28,951 nucleotides of DNA from Clostridium sp. CAG:413 (GCA_000431775.1 FR888200.1:17186-46136), one strand, 5' to 3'; counted from the first letter of the stretch, positions 7,037 through 15,277 are shown. The notes: generated by a model from the letters alone, not told the origin. Translations and numbers: made by a program.

Positions 7037-9730
7037 ATGGCAAAGGATCTTGCAAAGCAGTATGACCCTAAGAATGTCGAAGATCGTATTTATGATTTTT
7101 GGCTCAAGGGCAAATACTTCCACGCAAAGACCGAAGAGGGCAAAAAGACCTACACGATCGTTATCCCGCCGCCGAATATCACCGGCCAGCTTCACATGGG
7201 TCACGCTCTTGATAACACTCTCCAGGATATCCTTATCCGCTGGAAGAGAATGCAGGGCTACGATACCCTTTGGGTGCCCGGCACCGACCACGCTTCGATA
7301 GCCACCGAGGCAAAGATAGTCGAGGCGATGAAGAAAGAGGGTATCAACAAGGACGATATCGGCCGCGACGGTTTCCTCAAAAGAGCATGGGAGTGGAAAG
7401 CCGCTTACGGCGGACGCATCATCGAGCAGCTCAAGAAGCTCGGCTCCTCCTGCGATTGGGACAGAGAACGCTTCACCCTCGACGAGGGCTGCAGCAAGGC
7501 CGTGCGCGAAGTCTTTGTGCGCCTTTATGAAAAAGACCTTATCTACAGAGGCAACAGGATGGTCAACTGGTGCCCCTGCTGCAAGACCTCTATTTCCGAC
7601 GCGGAGGTCGAATATGACGAGAAAGACAGCAACTTCTGGCATCTTCTTTACACCGTAAAGGAGACGGGCGAGCAGCTTGAGCTTGCCACCACCAGACCCG
7701 AGACGATGCTCGGCGATACCGCCGTTGCCATCAACGCCGAGGACGAGCGCTACGCTCATCTCCACGGTTGCCATGTCATTCTCCCGCTTCTCAACAAAGA
7801 GATCCCCATTGTCTGCGACGAGCACGCCGACATGACAAAGGGTACGGGCGTTGTTAAGATTACACCTGCCCATGACCCCAACGACTTTGAGGTTGGCAGA
7901 CGTCACAATCTGCCCATGGTGCGCACTTTCACCTACGACGGCCATATGACCGGCGCGGCGGATAAGGCTGTTTATGATGAGCTTGTTGCAAGCGGCAAGG
8001 CTGCCCCCGACGAGCCTGAGGTGCTCGACTGCGGCAAATATGCAGGCATGACCACCATGGAGGCTCGCAAGGCGATACTTGCAGACCTTGAAGAAGGCGG
8101 ATATATCAAGTATATCGAGCCTCTCAAGCACGAGGTCGGCACCTGCTACCGCTGCCATACGAGCATTGAGCCGATGGTCTCAAAGCAGTGGTTCGTCCGC
8201 ATGGAGCCTCTTGCAAAGCCCGCTATCGAGGCGGTCGAGAGGGGCGAGACCGTGTTCGTGCCCGAGCGCTTCACCAAGAACTATATGAACTGGATGAGAG
8301 GCACCCGCGACTGGTGTATCTCCCGTCAGCTTTGGTGGGGTCACCGCATCCCCGCATGGTATTGCGCCGATTGCGGCAAGACCACCGTTTCAAAGACCGA
8401 TATCGACTGCTGCCCCTACTGCTCGAGCAAGAATATAGAGCAGGACAGCGACACGCTTGATACATGGTTCTCCTCGGCTCTTTGGCCGTTCTCAACTCTC
8501 GGCTGGCCCGACGAGACGAGCGACCTTAAGCATTATTACCCGACCAACACTCTTGTTACCGGCTACGATATCATAGGCTTCTGGGTAAGCCGTATGATAT
8601 TCTCGGCTCTTGAGTATACAGGTCAGGTGCCGTTTGATACCGTGCTTATCCACGGCCTTGTCAGAGACGCCCTCGGCAGGAAGATGTCAAAGTCGCTCGG
8701 CAACGGTATTGATCCGCTCGAGATAATCGACCAATACGGTGCGGATGCACTTAGGCTCACTCTTGCCACGGGCAACAGCCCCGGCAACGATATGAGATTC
8801 TCCGACGAGAAGGTCGGCGCGAGCCGCAACTTTGCCAACAAGCTGTGGAACGCTTCGAGATTCATTCTGATGAATATCGGCGACGAGGATATCAAGTGCG
8901 AGCTGCCCGCAAACCTCGCTCTCGAGGATAAGTGGGTCATCAGCCTTTACAACGACCTTGTTAAGGAAGTTACCGATAACCTTGAGAAATTCGAGCTGGG
9001 CATGGCTGTCGCGAAGCTCTATGATTTCATCTGGGATGTTTTCTGCGACTGGTATATCGAGATAGCCAAGATAAGACTTCAGAAGGGCGGCTCCGAAGCT
9101 AAGGACGCAAAGCAGGTGCTCGTTTGGGTCATGAGCAACACGCTCAAGCTCCTGCATCCCTTTATGCCGTTCATCACCGAGGAGATATGGCAGACACTGC
9201 CCCACGACGGCGAATCCATAATGATCTCCGCATGGCCGGAGTACGACCCCGCTCATAGCTTCGAGGCTGAGGAAGCGGAGATGGAGAGGATAATGACCGC
9301 CGTGCGCGCTATCCGTAACCGCAGAGCCGAGATGAATGTCCCGCCGTCAAGAAAGGCCAAAGTTTATATCGCTACGGCATATAAGCCCGCCTTTGAGCAC
9401 GGCTCGGTATTCATGCAGAGGCTCGCGAGCGCCTCCGAAGTCGAGGTTGCCGACAGCTTTGAGCTTGACGGTGCGGTCTGCATAGTTACCGCCGACGCAA
9501 AAATATATATCCCGATGGGCGAGCTTGTCGATCTTGCGGCCGAGAAGGCAAGGCTCAATAAGGAGCTTGCCGCCGTTGAGAAGGATCTTGCCTTTGTCAA
9601 CGGCAAGCTCTCCAACGAGAATTTCGTCGCCAAGGCTCCCGCCGCCGTTGTTGAGGCCCAGCGTGAGCAAAAGACGAGATATGAGGAGAAAATCGCCATG
9701 CTCAAAGAGAGCATAGCGAAATTAGGCTGA
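7037..9730 (+). CDS. valS: Valine--tRNA ligase
   Basis: Class Ia aminoacyl-tRNA synthetase that charges tRNA-Val in the cytoplasm. The ATG at 7037 is chosen because GAAAGGA stands 9 nt upstream; the frame is open farther back, but that part is the T-box terminator. The 897-residue protein shows HMGH at 53-56 (HIGH motif), KMSKS at 549-553, and the CP1 editing domain between them with the conserved TTRPETMLGDTAVA. Cys-pair segments (CYRC near 370, CADC and CPYC near 445-470) are likely zinc knuckles. The last 65 or so residues form the ValRS C-terminal coiled coil that grips the tRNA. A GC-rich hairpin and folC follow 59 bp later. Confidence 0.98.
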   Translation: MAKDLAKQYDPKNVEDRIYDFWLKGKYFHAKTEEGKKTYTIVIPPPNITGQLHMGHALDNTLQDILIRWKRMQGYDTLWVPGTDHASIATEAKIVEAMKKEGINKDDIGRDGFLKRAWEWKAAYGGRIIEQLKKLGSSCDWDRERFTLDEGCSKAVREVFVRLYEKDLIYRGNRMVNWCPCCKTSISDAEVEYDEKDSNFWHLLYTVKETGEQLELATTRPETMLGDTAVAINAEDERYAHLHGCHVILPLLNKEIPIVCDEHADMTKGTGVVKITPAHDPNDFEVGRRHNLPMVRTFTYDGHMTGAADKAVYDELVASGKAAPDEPEVLDCGKYAGMTTMEARKAILADLEEGGYIKYIEPLKHEVGTCYRCHTSIEPMVSKQWFVRMEPLAKPAIEAVERGETVFVPERFTKNYMNWMRGTRDWCISRQLWWGHRIPAWYCADCGKTTVSKTDIDCCPYCSSKNIEQDSDTLDTWFSSALWPFSTLGWPDETSDLKHYYPTNTLVTGYDIIGFWVSRMIFSALEYTGQVPFDTVLIHGLVRDALGRKMSKSLGNGIDPLEIIDQYGADALRLTLATGNSPGNDMRFSDEKVGASRNFANKLWNASRFILMNIGDEDIKCELPANLALEDKWVISLYNDLVKEVTDNLEKFELGMAVAKLYDFIWDVFCDWYIEIAKIRLQKGGSEAKDAKQVLVWVMSNTLKLLHPFMPFITEEIWQTLPHDGESIMISAWPEYDPAHSFEAEEAEMERIMTAVRAIRNRRAEMNVPPSRKAKVYIATAYKPAFEHGSVFMQRLASASEVEVADSFELDGAVCIVTADAKIYIPMGELVDLAAEKARLNKELAAVEKDLAFVNGKLSNENFVAKAPAAVVEAQREQKTRYEEKIAMLKESIAKLG

Positions 9731-9742
9731 TAATACTATTCC

Positions 9743-9773
9743 TGCGCCACTGCGGCTGAGCTGCGGTGGCGCA
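9743..9773 (+). repeat. GC-rich hairpin between valS and folC
   Basis: 13 positions (9743-9755 with 9761-9773), two of them G-T wobbles, close a 5-nt loop. No T-run follows, so it is a weak terminator at best and may be a processing or stability element. It ends 16 bp before the folC ATG and just ahead of the AGGTGA ribosome-binding site. Confidence 0.65.
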
Positions 9774-9789
9774 TTGCACAGGTGACATT

Positions 9790-11067
9790 ATGAATTGCAA
9801 CGAAGCAATAGAATATATCCACTCGCTTGAGAAATTCGGTATGCGCCCGGGGCTTGAGCGTATCGGCGAGCTTTGCCGTGCGCTCGGCGAGCCGCAGAAG
9901 GGGCTTAAAATAATCCATGTGGCGGGCACAAACGGCAAGGGCTCCACGTCAACGATAATATCCTGCATTCTGCAAAAATCGGGATTCAATACAGGGCTTT
10001 TTATATCGCCGTATGTCTCGAATTTCAGAGAGAGAATCCAGTATAACGGCGGAATGATAGCTCCCGAGGAGCTTGCCGACTGTGTTTCGGCGGTCAAAAA
10101 CGCTGTTGAAAACGACCTTGCGCCGAGAGGCATTCAGCCCACGGAGTTTGAGGCGATAACCGCTGCGGCGTTTGTGTATTTTAAGCGCAAAGGCTGCGAT
10201 TATGCCGTCCTTGAGGTTGGCCTCGGCGGCAGATTTGACTCCACCAATATCATTGACGCCCCATGCGTCGGCGTGCTCACGAGCATTTCGCTCGACCATA
10301 TGGCGGTCCTCGGCGACACTGTGGAAAAGATCGCTTTTGAGAAGTGCGGCATCATAAAGCCCGGCTCCGAGATAGTCGCTTATCCGTTTCAGGACGAAAA
10401 AGCCTTTGACATTATACGCAAGGCTTGTGCCGAGGCGGGCGACAGGTTCACCGTGCCGGATATAGGCAAAATTTCCGTCATATCCGAGTCGCTTTACGGT
10501 ACAGAGGCGGAATATGACGGGCTGCGATTCGAGCTTCACCTTGCGGGTAAGCATATGGTTTATAACGCCTGCACGGCGATAGAAGCTGTCAGAGCGCTGC
10601 ACGCCGATATCAGTGACGCGGCGATAGCCGAGGGCATAGCGGCGGCTGTGATGCCGGCAAGGCTCGAGCTGATAAGCCGTGAGCCTGTGATCCTGCTTGA
10701 CGGCGGTCATAACGAGGGCTGCGCCGAGGCGGTCGCCGATTTCATAGGCAGGCATGTCGCGGGTAGGCGTATCGTGATGCTATCATCACTCATGGCGGAT
10801 AAAGATGTTGACGGCTATCTGCGCCGTGTTGCGCCGTTTGCCGCGGAATTCATTGCCACCAGAGCCGACGTGCCCCGCGCAATGGATGCCGAGGCGCTCA
10901 AAGAGGCAGCCGCTGAGTATTGCGCCGATTGCCGAGCAATATCTTCGCCTGCCGAAGCTCTTGATTATGCCCGAAGTAGGGTGAAAAACGGAGAAGCGCT
11001 GATAGTCTGCGGCTCATTTTATCTTGCGGGCGAGATCCGTGATCAAATGCTTGATCATAATAATTAA
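9790..11067 (+). CDS. folC: Folylpolyglutamate synthase / dihydrofolate synthase
   Basis: Cytosolic Mur-ligase-family enzyme that adds glutamate to dihydropteroate or to folates using ATP. The ATG at 9790 has AGGTGA directly upstream; an in-frame GTG at 9766 lies inside the hairpin and is rejected. The 425 residues begin with the typical FolC N-terminus (YIHSLEKFGMRPGLERI). The P-loop HVAGTNGKGSTS covers about 43-54, the SPYVSNFRERIQYNG omega-type loop follows, and TSISLDHMAVLGDTVEKIA carries the conserved metal-site His. The C-terminal Mur ligase domain has LDGGHNEG and ends with VCGSFYLAGE. It sits behind valS and ends in a strong terminator. Confidence 0.95.
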   Translation: MNCNEAIEYIHSLEKFGMRPGLERIGELCRALGEPQKGLKIIHVAGTNGKGSTSTIISCILQKSGFNTGLFISPYVSNFRERIQYNGGMIAPEELADCVSAVKNAVENDLAPRGIQPTEFEAITAAAFVYFKRKGCDYAVLEVGLGGRFDSTNIIDAPCVGVLTSISLDHMAVLGDTVEKIAFEKCGIIKPGSEIVAYPFQDEKAFDIIRKACAEAGDRFTVPDIGKISVISESLYGTEAEYDGLRFELHLAGKHMVYNACTAIEAVRALHADISDAAIAEGIAAAVMPARLELISREPVILLDGGHNEGCAEAVADFIGRHVAGRRIVMLSSLMADKDVDGYLRRVAPFAAEFIATRADVPRAMDAEALKEAAAEYCADCRAISSPAEALDYARSRVKNGEALIVCGSFYLAGEIRDQMLDHNN

Positions 11068-11101
11068 ATCAGCGCTGTTTTTCAACAAAATTTACACTGT
11101 C

Positions 11102-11133
11102 AATCCCTTATCCTTGTGATAAGGGATTTTTTT
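11102..11133 (+). terminator. Intrinsic terminator after folC, 19 bp before spoIIAA
   Basis: A perfect 11-bp stem (11102-11112 with 11118-11128), loop CTTGT, then five more T. The strength is clear; what is odd is how little space it leaves for a promoter before the spoIIAA ATG at 11153. Confidence 0.92.
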
Positions 11134-11152
11134 ATTTACGGAGGCGAAAGCA

Positions 11153-11500
11153 ATGGCAGTCAAAATTACATCCACGCCGCTGCGCGTGACGGTTGCGATA
11201 AGCGGCGAGATAGATCATCACAATGCCGCCGCAATGAGATATGAGGCGGACGACGCTATCCGAGCGAGCCTTGCGCCTAATGTACGGCTCGATTTCGGCG
11301 ATGTCACATTCATGGACAGCTCCGGTATTGGCTTCGTGCTCGGCAGATACCGAGTGGTTCAGAGCTACGGCGGCAATGTGGAGGTGGTCAATCTCTCGCG
11401 CAGGCTGTATTCGATGATGAAGCTAGCGGGGCTTGAGAAGCTCGTAACGCTTAAAACAAAAGAACGGGAAAGGAAGAAGGACAATGAAACCGATAAATGA
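11153..11500 (+). CDS. spoIIAA: Anti-sigma-F factor antagonist SpoIIAA
   Basis: A single STAS-domain protein of 115 residues that, when dephosphorylated by SpoIIE, binds SpoIIAB and frees SigmaF in the forespore. The signature FMDSSGIGFVLGRY contains Ser56, the equivalent of phosphorylated Ser58 of B. subtilis, and GEIDHHNA near residue 18 matches the GELDHHTA of the B. subtilis protein. GGAGG at 11140-11144 precedes the ATG. The end overlaps spoIIAB by 17 bp, which suggests translational coupling. The last 12 or so residues are very charged and beyond the STAS fold. Confidence 0.95.
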   Translation: MAVKITSTPLRVTVAISGEIDHHNAAAMRYEADDAIRASLAPNVRLDFGDVTFMDSSGIGFVLGRYRVVQSYGGNVEVVNLSRRLYSMMKLAGLEKLVTLKTKERERKKDNETDK

Positions 11501-11927
11501 AATGAGACTGAGGATAGAGAGCCGCTCCGTTAACGAAGCGTTTGCGAGGGCGGCGGTAGCGGCGTTCGTTTCGCAGCTTGACCCGACACTTGAGGAAATA
11601 TCGGATATTAAGACCGCGGTCAGCGAGGCGGTGACAAATTGCATCGTCCACGCTTATGCCGACTCCGTCGGTCAGATATACATATGGGCGGGGCTATATG
11701 AGGACGGCGGCGTTAGGATAAAGATCCGCGACACCGGCTGCGGCATTGAGGACGTCAAAAAAGCCATGGAGCCGCTTTACACGACCCTCGGCGAGGAGCG
11801 GGCGGGTCTCGGCTTCGCCGTCATGGAGAGCTTCTGCGACAGGCTGGGCGTGCGCTCCGCACCGGGCAAGGGCACCACGGTAACTCTGACAAAGTATATC
11901 AAGGGGCGTAACGGCGGCGATGATTGA
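11484..11927 (+). CDS. spoIIAB: Anti-sigma-F factor SpoIIAB (serine kinase)
   Basis: GHKL-type ATPase/kinase that holds SigmaF inactive before septation and phosphorylates SpoIIAA. The 147-residue length is the family norm. The N-box SEAVTNCIVHAY has Glu48 and Asn52 (E46/N50 in B. subtilis), the G1 box DTGCGI is at 83-88, and the G2 box RAGLGFAVM at 106-114. AAAGGAAGAAGG just upstream of the ATG supplies the ribosome-binding site inside spoIIAA. It overlaps sigF by 8 bp. Confidence 0.96.
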   Translation: MKPINEMRLRIESRSVNEAFARAAVAAFVSQLDPTLEEISDIKTAVSEAVTNCIVHAYADSVGQIYIWAGLYEDGGVRIKIRDTGCGIEDVKKAMEPLYTTLGEERAGLGFAVMESFCDRLGVRSAPGKGTTVTLTKYIKGRNGGDD

Positions 11928-12582
11928 GCAAAAAAGCGGCAGAAATGAGCTTGTCGAGAATAACCTCGGGCTTGTCCATGCCTGCGCCAATCGCTTCAGA
12001 GGCAGGGGAGTGGAGTATGACGATCTGTTTCAGGCGGGGTGCGTCGGTATAATAAAGGCGGCGGATAATTTCGACCCGTCGAGGGGCTTCTCATTCTCGA
12101 CCTATGCCGTGCCAGTCATTCTCGGCGAAATAAAGCGCATATTCCGTGACTCAGGCTCCGTCAAGGTCGGCAGGGCGCTGAAGGAGCGTTCGAGGGCGGC
12201 GCTCAAGCGCAGAGAGGAGATAACTCTGTCTCTCGGCCGTGAGCCGACGGTCGGCGAGCTTGCTCAAAGCCTCGGTATAGAGGCTGCCGAGGCGGCAATG
12301 CTGATAAACGCCTCCATGCCCGTGATGTCTCTGACAGTCGGCGAGGATGCGGGCGAGCAGCTTGACGTGCCCGTCGCTTCGCCCGAGGACGAAATATCCG
12401 ATCTTATCGCTCTGCGGCAGGCTGTCGATTCTCTCGATGAGCGTGACAAGCATATGATTGAGATGCGGTATTATGACGGCATGACTCAGTCAGCGGTGGC
12501 CGCCGTGCTCGGGATGACCCAGGTGCAGGTCTCCCGCAGGGAGAAGGCGGTTTTGCAGCTCCTGCGAAAAAAACTGAATTAA
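11920..12582 (+). CDS. sigF: RNA polymerase sigma factor SigF (SpoIIAC), short N-terminus
   Basis: The first forespore-specific sigma factor. The 220-residue protein has region 2 (DLFQAGCVGIIKAADNFD near 35-52, then FSFSTYAVPVILGEI), region 3 (GREPTVGELAQSLGIE) and a region 4 helix-turn-helix (MTQSAVAAVLGMTQVQVSR) near the C-terminus. It is about 35 residues shorter at the N-terminus than the B. subtilis protein. This is real in the sequence: an in-frame TGA at 11887-11889 blocks extension and no start codon lies between it and 11920. As third gene of the spoIIA operon it overlaps spoIIAB by 8 bp and is followed by a terminator. SigG is an alternative, but the operon context decides for SigF. 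Confidence 0.95.
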   Translation: MIEQKSGRNELVENNLGLVHACANRFRGRGVEYDDLFQAGCVGIIKAADNFDPSRGFSFSTYAVPVILGEIKRIFRDSGSVKVGRALKERSRAALKRREEITLSLGREPTVGELAQSLGIEAAEAAMLINASMPVMSLTVGEDAGEQLDVPVASPEDEISDLIALRQAVDSLDERDKHMIEMRYYDGMTQSAVAAVLGMTQVQVSRREKAVLQLLRKKLN

Positions 12583-12587
12583 CGGCA

Positions 12588-12616
12588 TTGACAAAGACTT
12601 TTGCAAGTATTAAACT
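12588..12616 (+). promoter_or_regulatory. SigmaA promoter of the aldolase gene
   Basis: TTGACA (12588-12593), 17 nt, TAAACT (12611-12616), starting 5 bp after the sigF stop. It gives the carbohydrate locus its own transcription, independent of the spoIIA operon. Confidence 0.75.
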
Positions 12617-12619
12617 AAT

Positions 12620-12646
12620 AGGCGGCGTAATTGCCGCCTTATTTTG
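12620..12646 (+). terminator. Probable terminator of the spoIIA operon
   Basis: A 7-bp GC stem (12620-12626 with 12633-12639, loop GTAATT) followed by the T-rich TATTTTGTT. It overlaps the expected start of the next transcript at about 12623, so it could also form a 5' hairpin on that mRNA. Confidence 0.7.
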
Positions 12647-12664
12647 TTATTGTGAGGTTTTGTT

Positions 12665-13588
12665 ATGGTTAAGAATATTCCCGACGGCGTATACCCGACC
12701 ATGGTAACTCCGTTTACCGAGGATAACAAGGTCGATTACAACGGCGTGCTCGAGCTGCTGAATTGGTACTCCGAAAAGGGCGTTGACGGCATTTTTGCCA
12801 TCTGCCAGTCAAGCGAGATATTTTTCCTTTCGTTTGAGGAGAGACTTGAGCTGCTCAAATTCATAATGAAAAATCTGCCCAAGGGAATGAGTGTCGTCGC
12901 CTCCGGTCACACCGCCGGCGACCTTGACCGCCAGATATACGAGGCGAACGCTTTCATCGACGAGGGCATTGACGCATATGTTTTCATTGCCAACAGGTTT
13001 GCCGCTCAGGATGAGGACGACAGCGTTTTCCTGCGTAACTTCGACAAAGCCGTGTCTTCAATACCGGAGATAGGCCTCGGCATATATGAATGCCCCTATC
13101 CCTACAAGCGCCTTATGAAGCCCGAGACTCTGCGCGAATGCGCCCTCGGCGGCAGACTCAAATTCCTCAAGGATACCTGCTGCCGCATCGGTGAAATAAA
13201 AGCCAAGCTCGAAGCCGTCGACAGCCTCGGCCTCAAAATATATAACGCCAACTCCGCCACGCTCCTTGAATCACTCGAGGCGGGCTGCGCTGGCTATTCG
13301 GGCGTTATGGGCAACTTCCACCCCGAGATATATTCATGGCTCTGCAAAAACTACAAAACCGAGCCCGAGAAGGCAAAGCAGGTGCAGGCTTTCCTTGCGT
13401 TTGCTTCGCTCGCAGAGTGCCAGATGTACCCCGTCAATGCGAAATATCATCTCGGTCTCTGCGGTCTTGATATCGGCTACAGCGCAAGGTCAAAGGACGC
13501 GTCAATGTTCAGCGAGAGTAATAAAAAAGAGATCGAGCAAATGCTGACCGTTGAGACGATGTTCAAAAAAGCCTTTAATATCGCCTGA
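12665..13588 (+). CDS. DapA/NanA-family class I aldolase of unknown substrate
   Basis: A 307-residue member of the dihydrodipicolinate synthase / N-acetylneuraminate lyase superfamily, cytosolic (beta/alpha)8 enzymes that form a Schiff base with pyruvate. VYPTMVTPF opens the barrel. The Schiff-base lysine is Lys169 in FLKDT and the partner tyrosine is Tyr141 in GIYECP, with the same 28-residue spacing as K161/Y133 of E. coli DapA. The carboxylate-binding loop reads CQSSE (47-51) instead of GTTGE (DapA) or GSTGE (NanA), so it is probably neither a true DapA nor a standard sialic acid lyase. It starts a run of sugar-related genes, which suggests cleavage of a 2-keto sugar acid; this is inference. 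Confidence 0.85.
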   Translation: MVKNIPDGVYPTMVTPFTEDNKVDYNGVLELLNWYSEKGVDGIFAICQSSEIFFLSFEERLELLKFIMKNLPKGMSVVASGHTAGDLDRQIYEANAFIDEGIDAYVFIANRFAAQDEDDSVFLRNFDKAVSSIPEIGLGIYECPYPYKRLMKPETLRECALGGRLKFLKDTCCRIGEIKAKLEAVDSLGLKIYNANSATLLESLEAGCAGYSGVMGNFHPEIYSWLCKNYKTEPEKAKQVQAFLAFASLAECQMYPVNAKYHLGLCGLDIGYSARSKDASMFSESNKKEIEQMLTVETMFKKAFNIA

Positions 13589-13625
13589 ATGTTACAAAAT
13601 TCAACCATTTGTTTTCAAAAATTGT

Positions 13626-13639
13626 TGATTTATAAATCA
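13626..13639. promoter_or_regulatory. 14-bp perfect palindrome overlapping a possible -35 box
   Basis: TGATTTATAAATCA is a perfect palindrome in the 111-bp gap before the SDR gene. A weak promoter can be drawn with TTGATT (13625-13630), 17 nt and TACCAT (13648-13653), so the palindrome would cover its -35. It is a candidate operator for the SDR gene or the whole locus. Confidence 0.4.
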
Positions 13640-13699
13640 GATTATGTTACCATTATAAAGTAAGTTTTTGGCGCAAAAAATTTTTTGGAGGAATTTATT

Positions 13700-15232
13700 A
13701 TGGCACAGAAAAAGACCGTATTCCTTACCGGCGCTTCCGGTAATATGGGTCATGAGAGCTTTAAGCAGCTCTACGCAAAGAAGAATGAGCTGAATATCGT
13801 TCTCCTGCTAAGAGGCAGCCAGAAGAATAAGGAGCTCTTCAAGGCTTATGAGAATGACCCCTCGGTCAAGATCGTTTGGGGCGACCTTTGCAAGTATGAG
13901 GATGTTCTCAAGTGCGTTACCGGCGCTGACTACGTTCTTCATGTCGGCGGCATGGTTTCACCCAGCGCTGACTACTATCCGACCAAGACCGTCGTCACCA
14001 ACACCACTGCTGCGAGAAACATCGTTGATGCAGTTAAGGCTCAGCCCGATCCCGATGCCATCAAGGTAGTTTACATCGGCACCGTTGCCGAGACCGGCGA
14101 CAGGAACGCTCCTACCCATTGGGGACGTACCGGCGACCCCATCCAGATCAGCGTTTACGACCACTATGCATGCAGCAAGGTCATTGCTGAGAGCATTTTT
14201 GCAGAGTCAGGTCTTAAATATTGGGTATCTCTCCGTCAGTCCGGCATTCTCTATGCCGACATCATCAAGAACATGGATCCCATCATGTATCACGTTCCTC
14301 TTAACGGCGTGCTTGAGTGGGCTACCGTCGAGGATTCCGGCAGACTTATGACCAACATCTGCACCATGGATCTCCCCGAGGAGTTCTGGAGAAGCTTCTA
14401 CAATATCGGCAGCGGCGACGAATACAGACTCACTAACTATGAGTTTGAGGTCCTCCTGCTTGACGCTCTCGGAGTCGGCAGACCCGAGAAGCTCTTTGAC
14501 CGCAACTGGTTCGTTACCAAGAACTTCCACGGCCAGTGGTATGCCGACGGCGATAAGCTCGAGGAATACTGCCACTTCCGTGCAAACATACCCGTTAAGA
14601 AGTACTTCAAGGGTCTTAGGGACAGCGCCCCTGCTTACATGAAGCTCGCCCCCGCTGCCAAGCTCGCTCCCTGGGCGGTCAAGATCTTTATGAAGTCCCT
14701 TACCAACAAAGAGACTTACGGCACCAACTGGTGGCTCAAAAACAATAAGCAGGACAGGATCTCCGCTTATTGGGGCTCACTTGATGAGTATAAGAAGATA
14801 GGCACATGGAAGGATTATAATCCTGCCGCAGAGCGTCCCACCAAGACCGTCACCAACCTTGATCACGGCTATGACGAGAGCAAGCCTCTCTCCGAGCTCA
14901 CCATCGAGGACTTCAAGAAGGCTGCTGCTTTCAGAGGCGGCGAGTGCCTTGCAACCGAGAGCGATTATGTTGATTTCTACACTCCCATCAAGTGGAAGTG
15001 CGCTCACGGCCACGAGTTCATGATGTCCCCCAACCTTGTCCTCAGAGGCGGCCACTGGTGCCCGAAGGAAGTTCCCACCGATTGCGAAGGCAAGAAGTTC
15101 CGTTGGGATTACGATACCGAAGCCAGCGTCAACCCCTTCTTTGCTCAGGTTTGGTATTCACACCACAGCAAGGATGAGCACAATGTCTACACCGAGGCTA
15201 TATTCAAGGGCTTTGAGGGCTTCAAAGACTAA
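13700..15232 (+). CDS. Extended SDR (NAD-dependent epimerase/dehydratase family) with Cys/His-rich C-terminal extension
   Basis: The start at 13700 is set by GGAGGA 7 nt upstream, giving 510 residues. The first 300 or so form an extended SDR: TGASGNMG (10-17) binds NAD(P), and Tyr156-x3-Lys160 in YACSK is the catalytic pair, so oxidation, reduction or epimerisation of a sugar or sugar acid is likely. The remaining 200 residues are not part of the usual fold. They include a Trp-rich segment (about 330-390) and a compact motif WKCAHGHEF...GGHWCP with Cys434, His436, His438, Cys454 and a further Cys462, which resembles a treble-clef zinc finger. Codon use is strongly biased and the ribosome-binding site is strong, suggesting high expression. 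It is followed by a strong terminator. The substrate is unknown. Confidence 0.82.
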   Translation: MAQKKTVFLTGASGNMGHESFKQLYAKKNELNIVLLLRGSQKNKELFKAYENDPSVKIVWGDLCKYEDVLKCVTGADYVLHVGGMVSPSADYYPTKTVVTNTTAARNIVDAVKAQPDPDAIKVVYIGTVAETGDRNAPTHWGRTGDPIQISVYDHYACSKVIAESIFAESGLKYWVSLRQSGILYADIIKNMDPIMYHVPLNGVLEWATVEDSGRLMTNICTMDLPEEFWRSFYNIGSGDEYRLTNYEFEVLLLDALGVGRPEKLFDRNWFVTKNFHGQWYADGDKLEEYCHFRANIPVKKYFKGLRDSAPAYMKLAPAAKLAPWAVKIFMKSLTNKETYGTNWWLKNNKQDRISAYWGSLDEYKKIGTWKDYNPAAERPTKTVTNLDHGYDESKPLSELTIEDFKKAAAFRGGECLATESDYVDFYTPIKWKCAHGHEFMMSPNLVLRGGHWCPKEVPTDCEGKKFRWDYDTEASVNPFFAQVWYSHHSKDEHNVYTEAIFKGFEGFKD

Positions 15233-15243
15233 TTAAATATCTT

Positions 15244-15277
15244 CAGCGGGAAGTGTTGTGCTTCCCGCTGTTTTTTT
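15244..15277 (+). terminator. Intrinsic terminator after the SDR gene
   Basis: A perfect 10-bp stem (15244-15253 with 15261-15270), loop of 7, then T7. Confidence 0.95.

Noticed and set aside
6971..8158. 395-codon minus-strand frame opposite valS
   Set aside because: Antisense shadow of a strongly conserved synthetase, without a ribosome-binding site or promoter.
9766..9789. GTG start for folC 24 bp upstream
   Set aside because: It lies in the hairpin between valS and folC, has no ribosome-binding site, and family N-termini begin at the ATG at 9790.
11121..11152. SigmaH-like promoter for spoIIA (AAGGGATTT, 13 nt, GGCGAAAGC)
   Set aside because: Its -10 would fall on the ribosome-binding site and transcription would start at or after the ATG.
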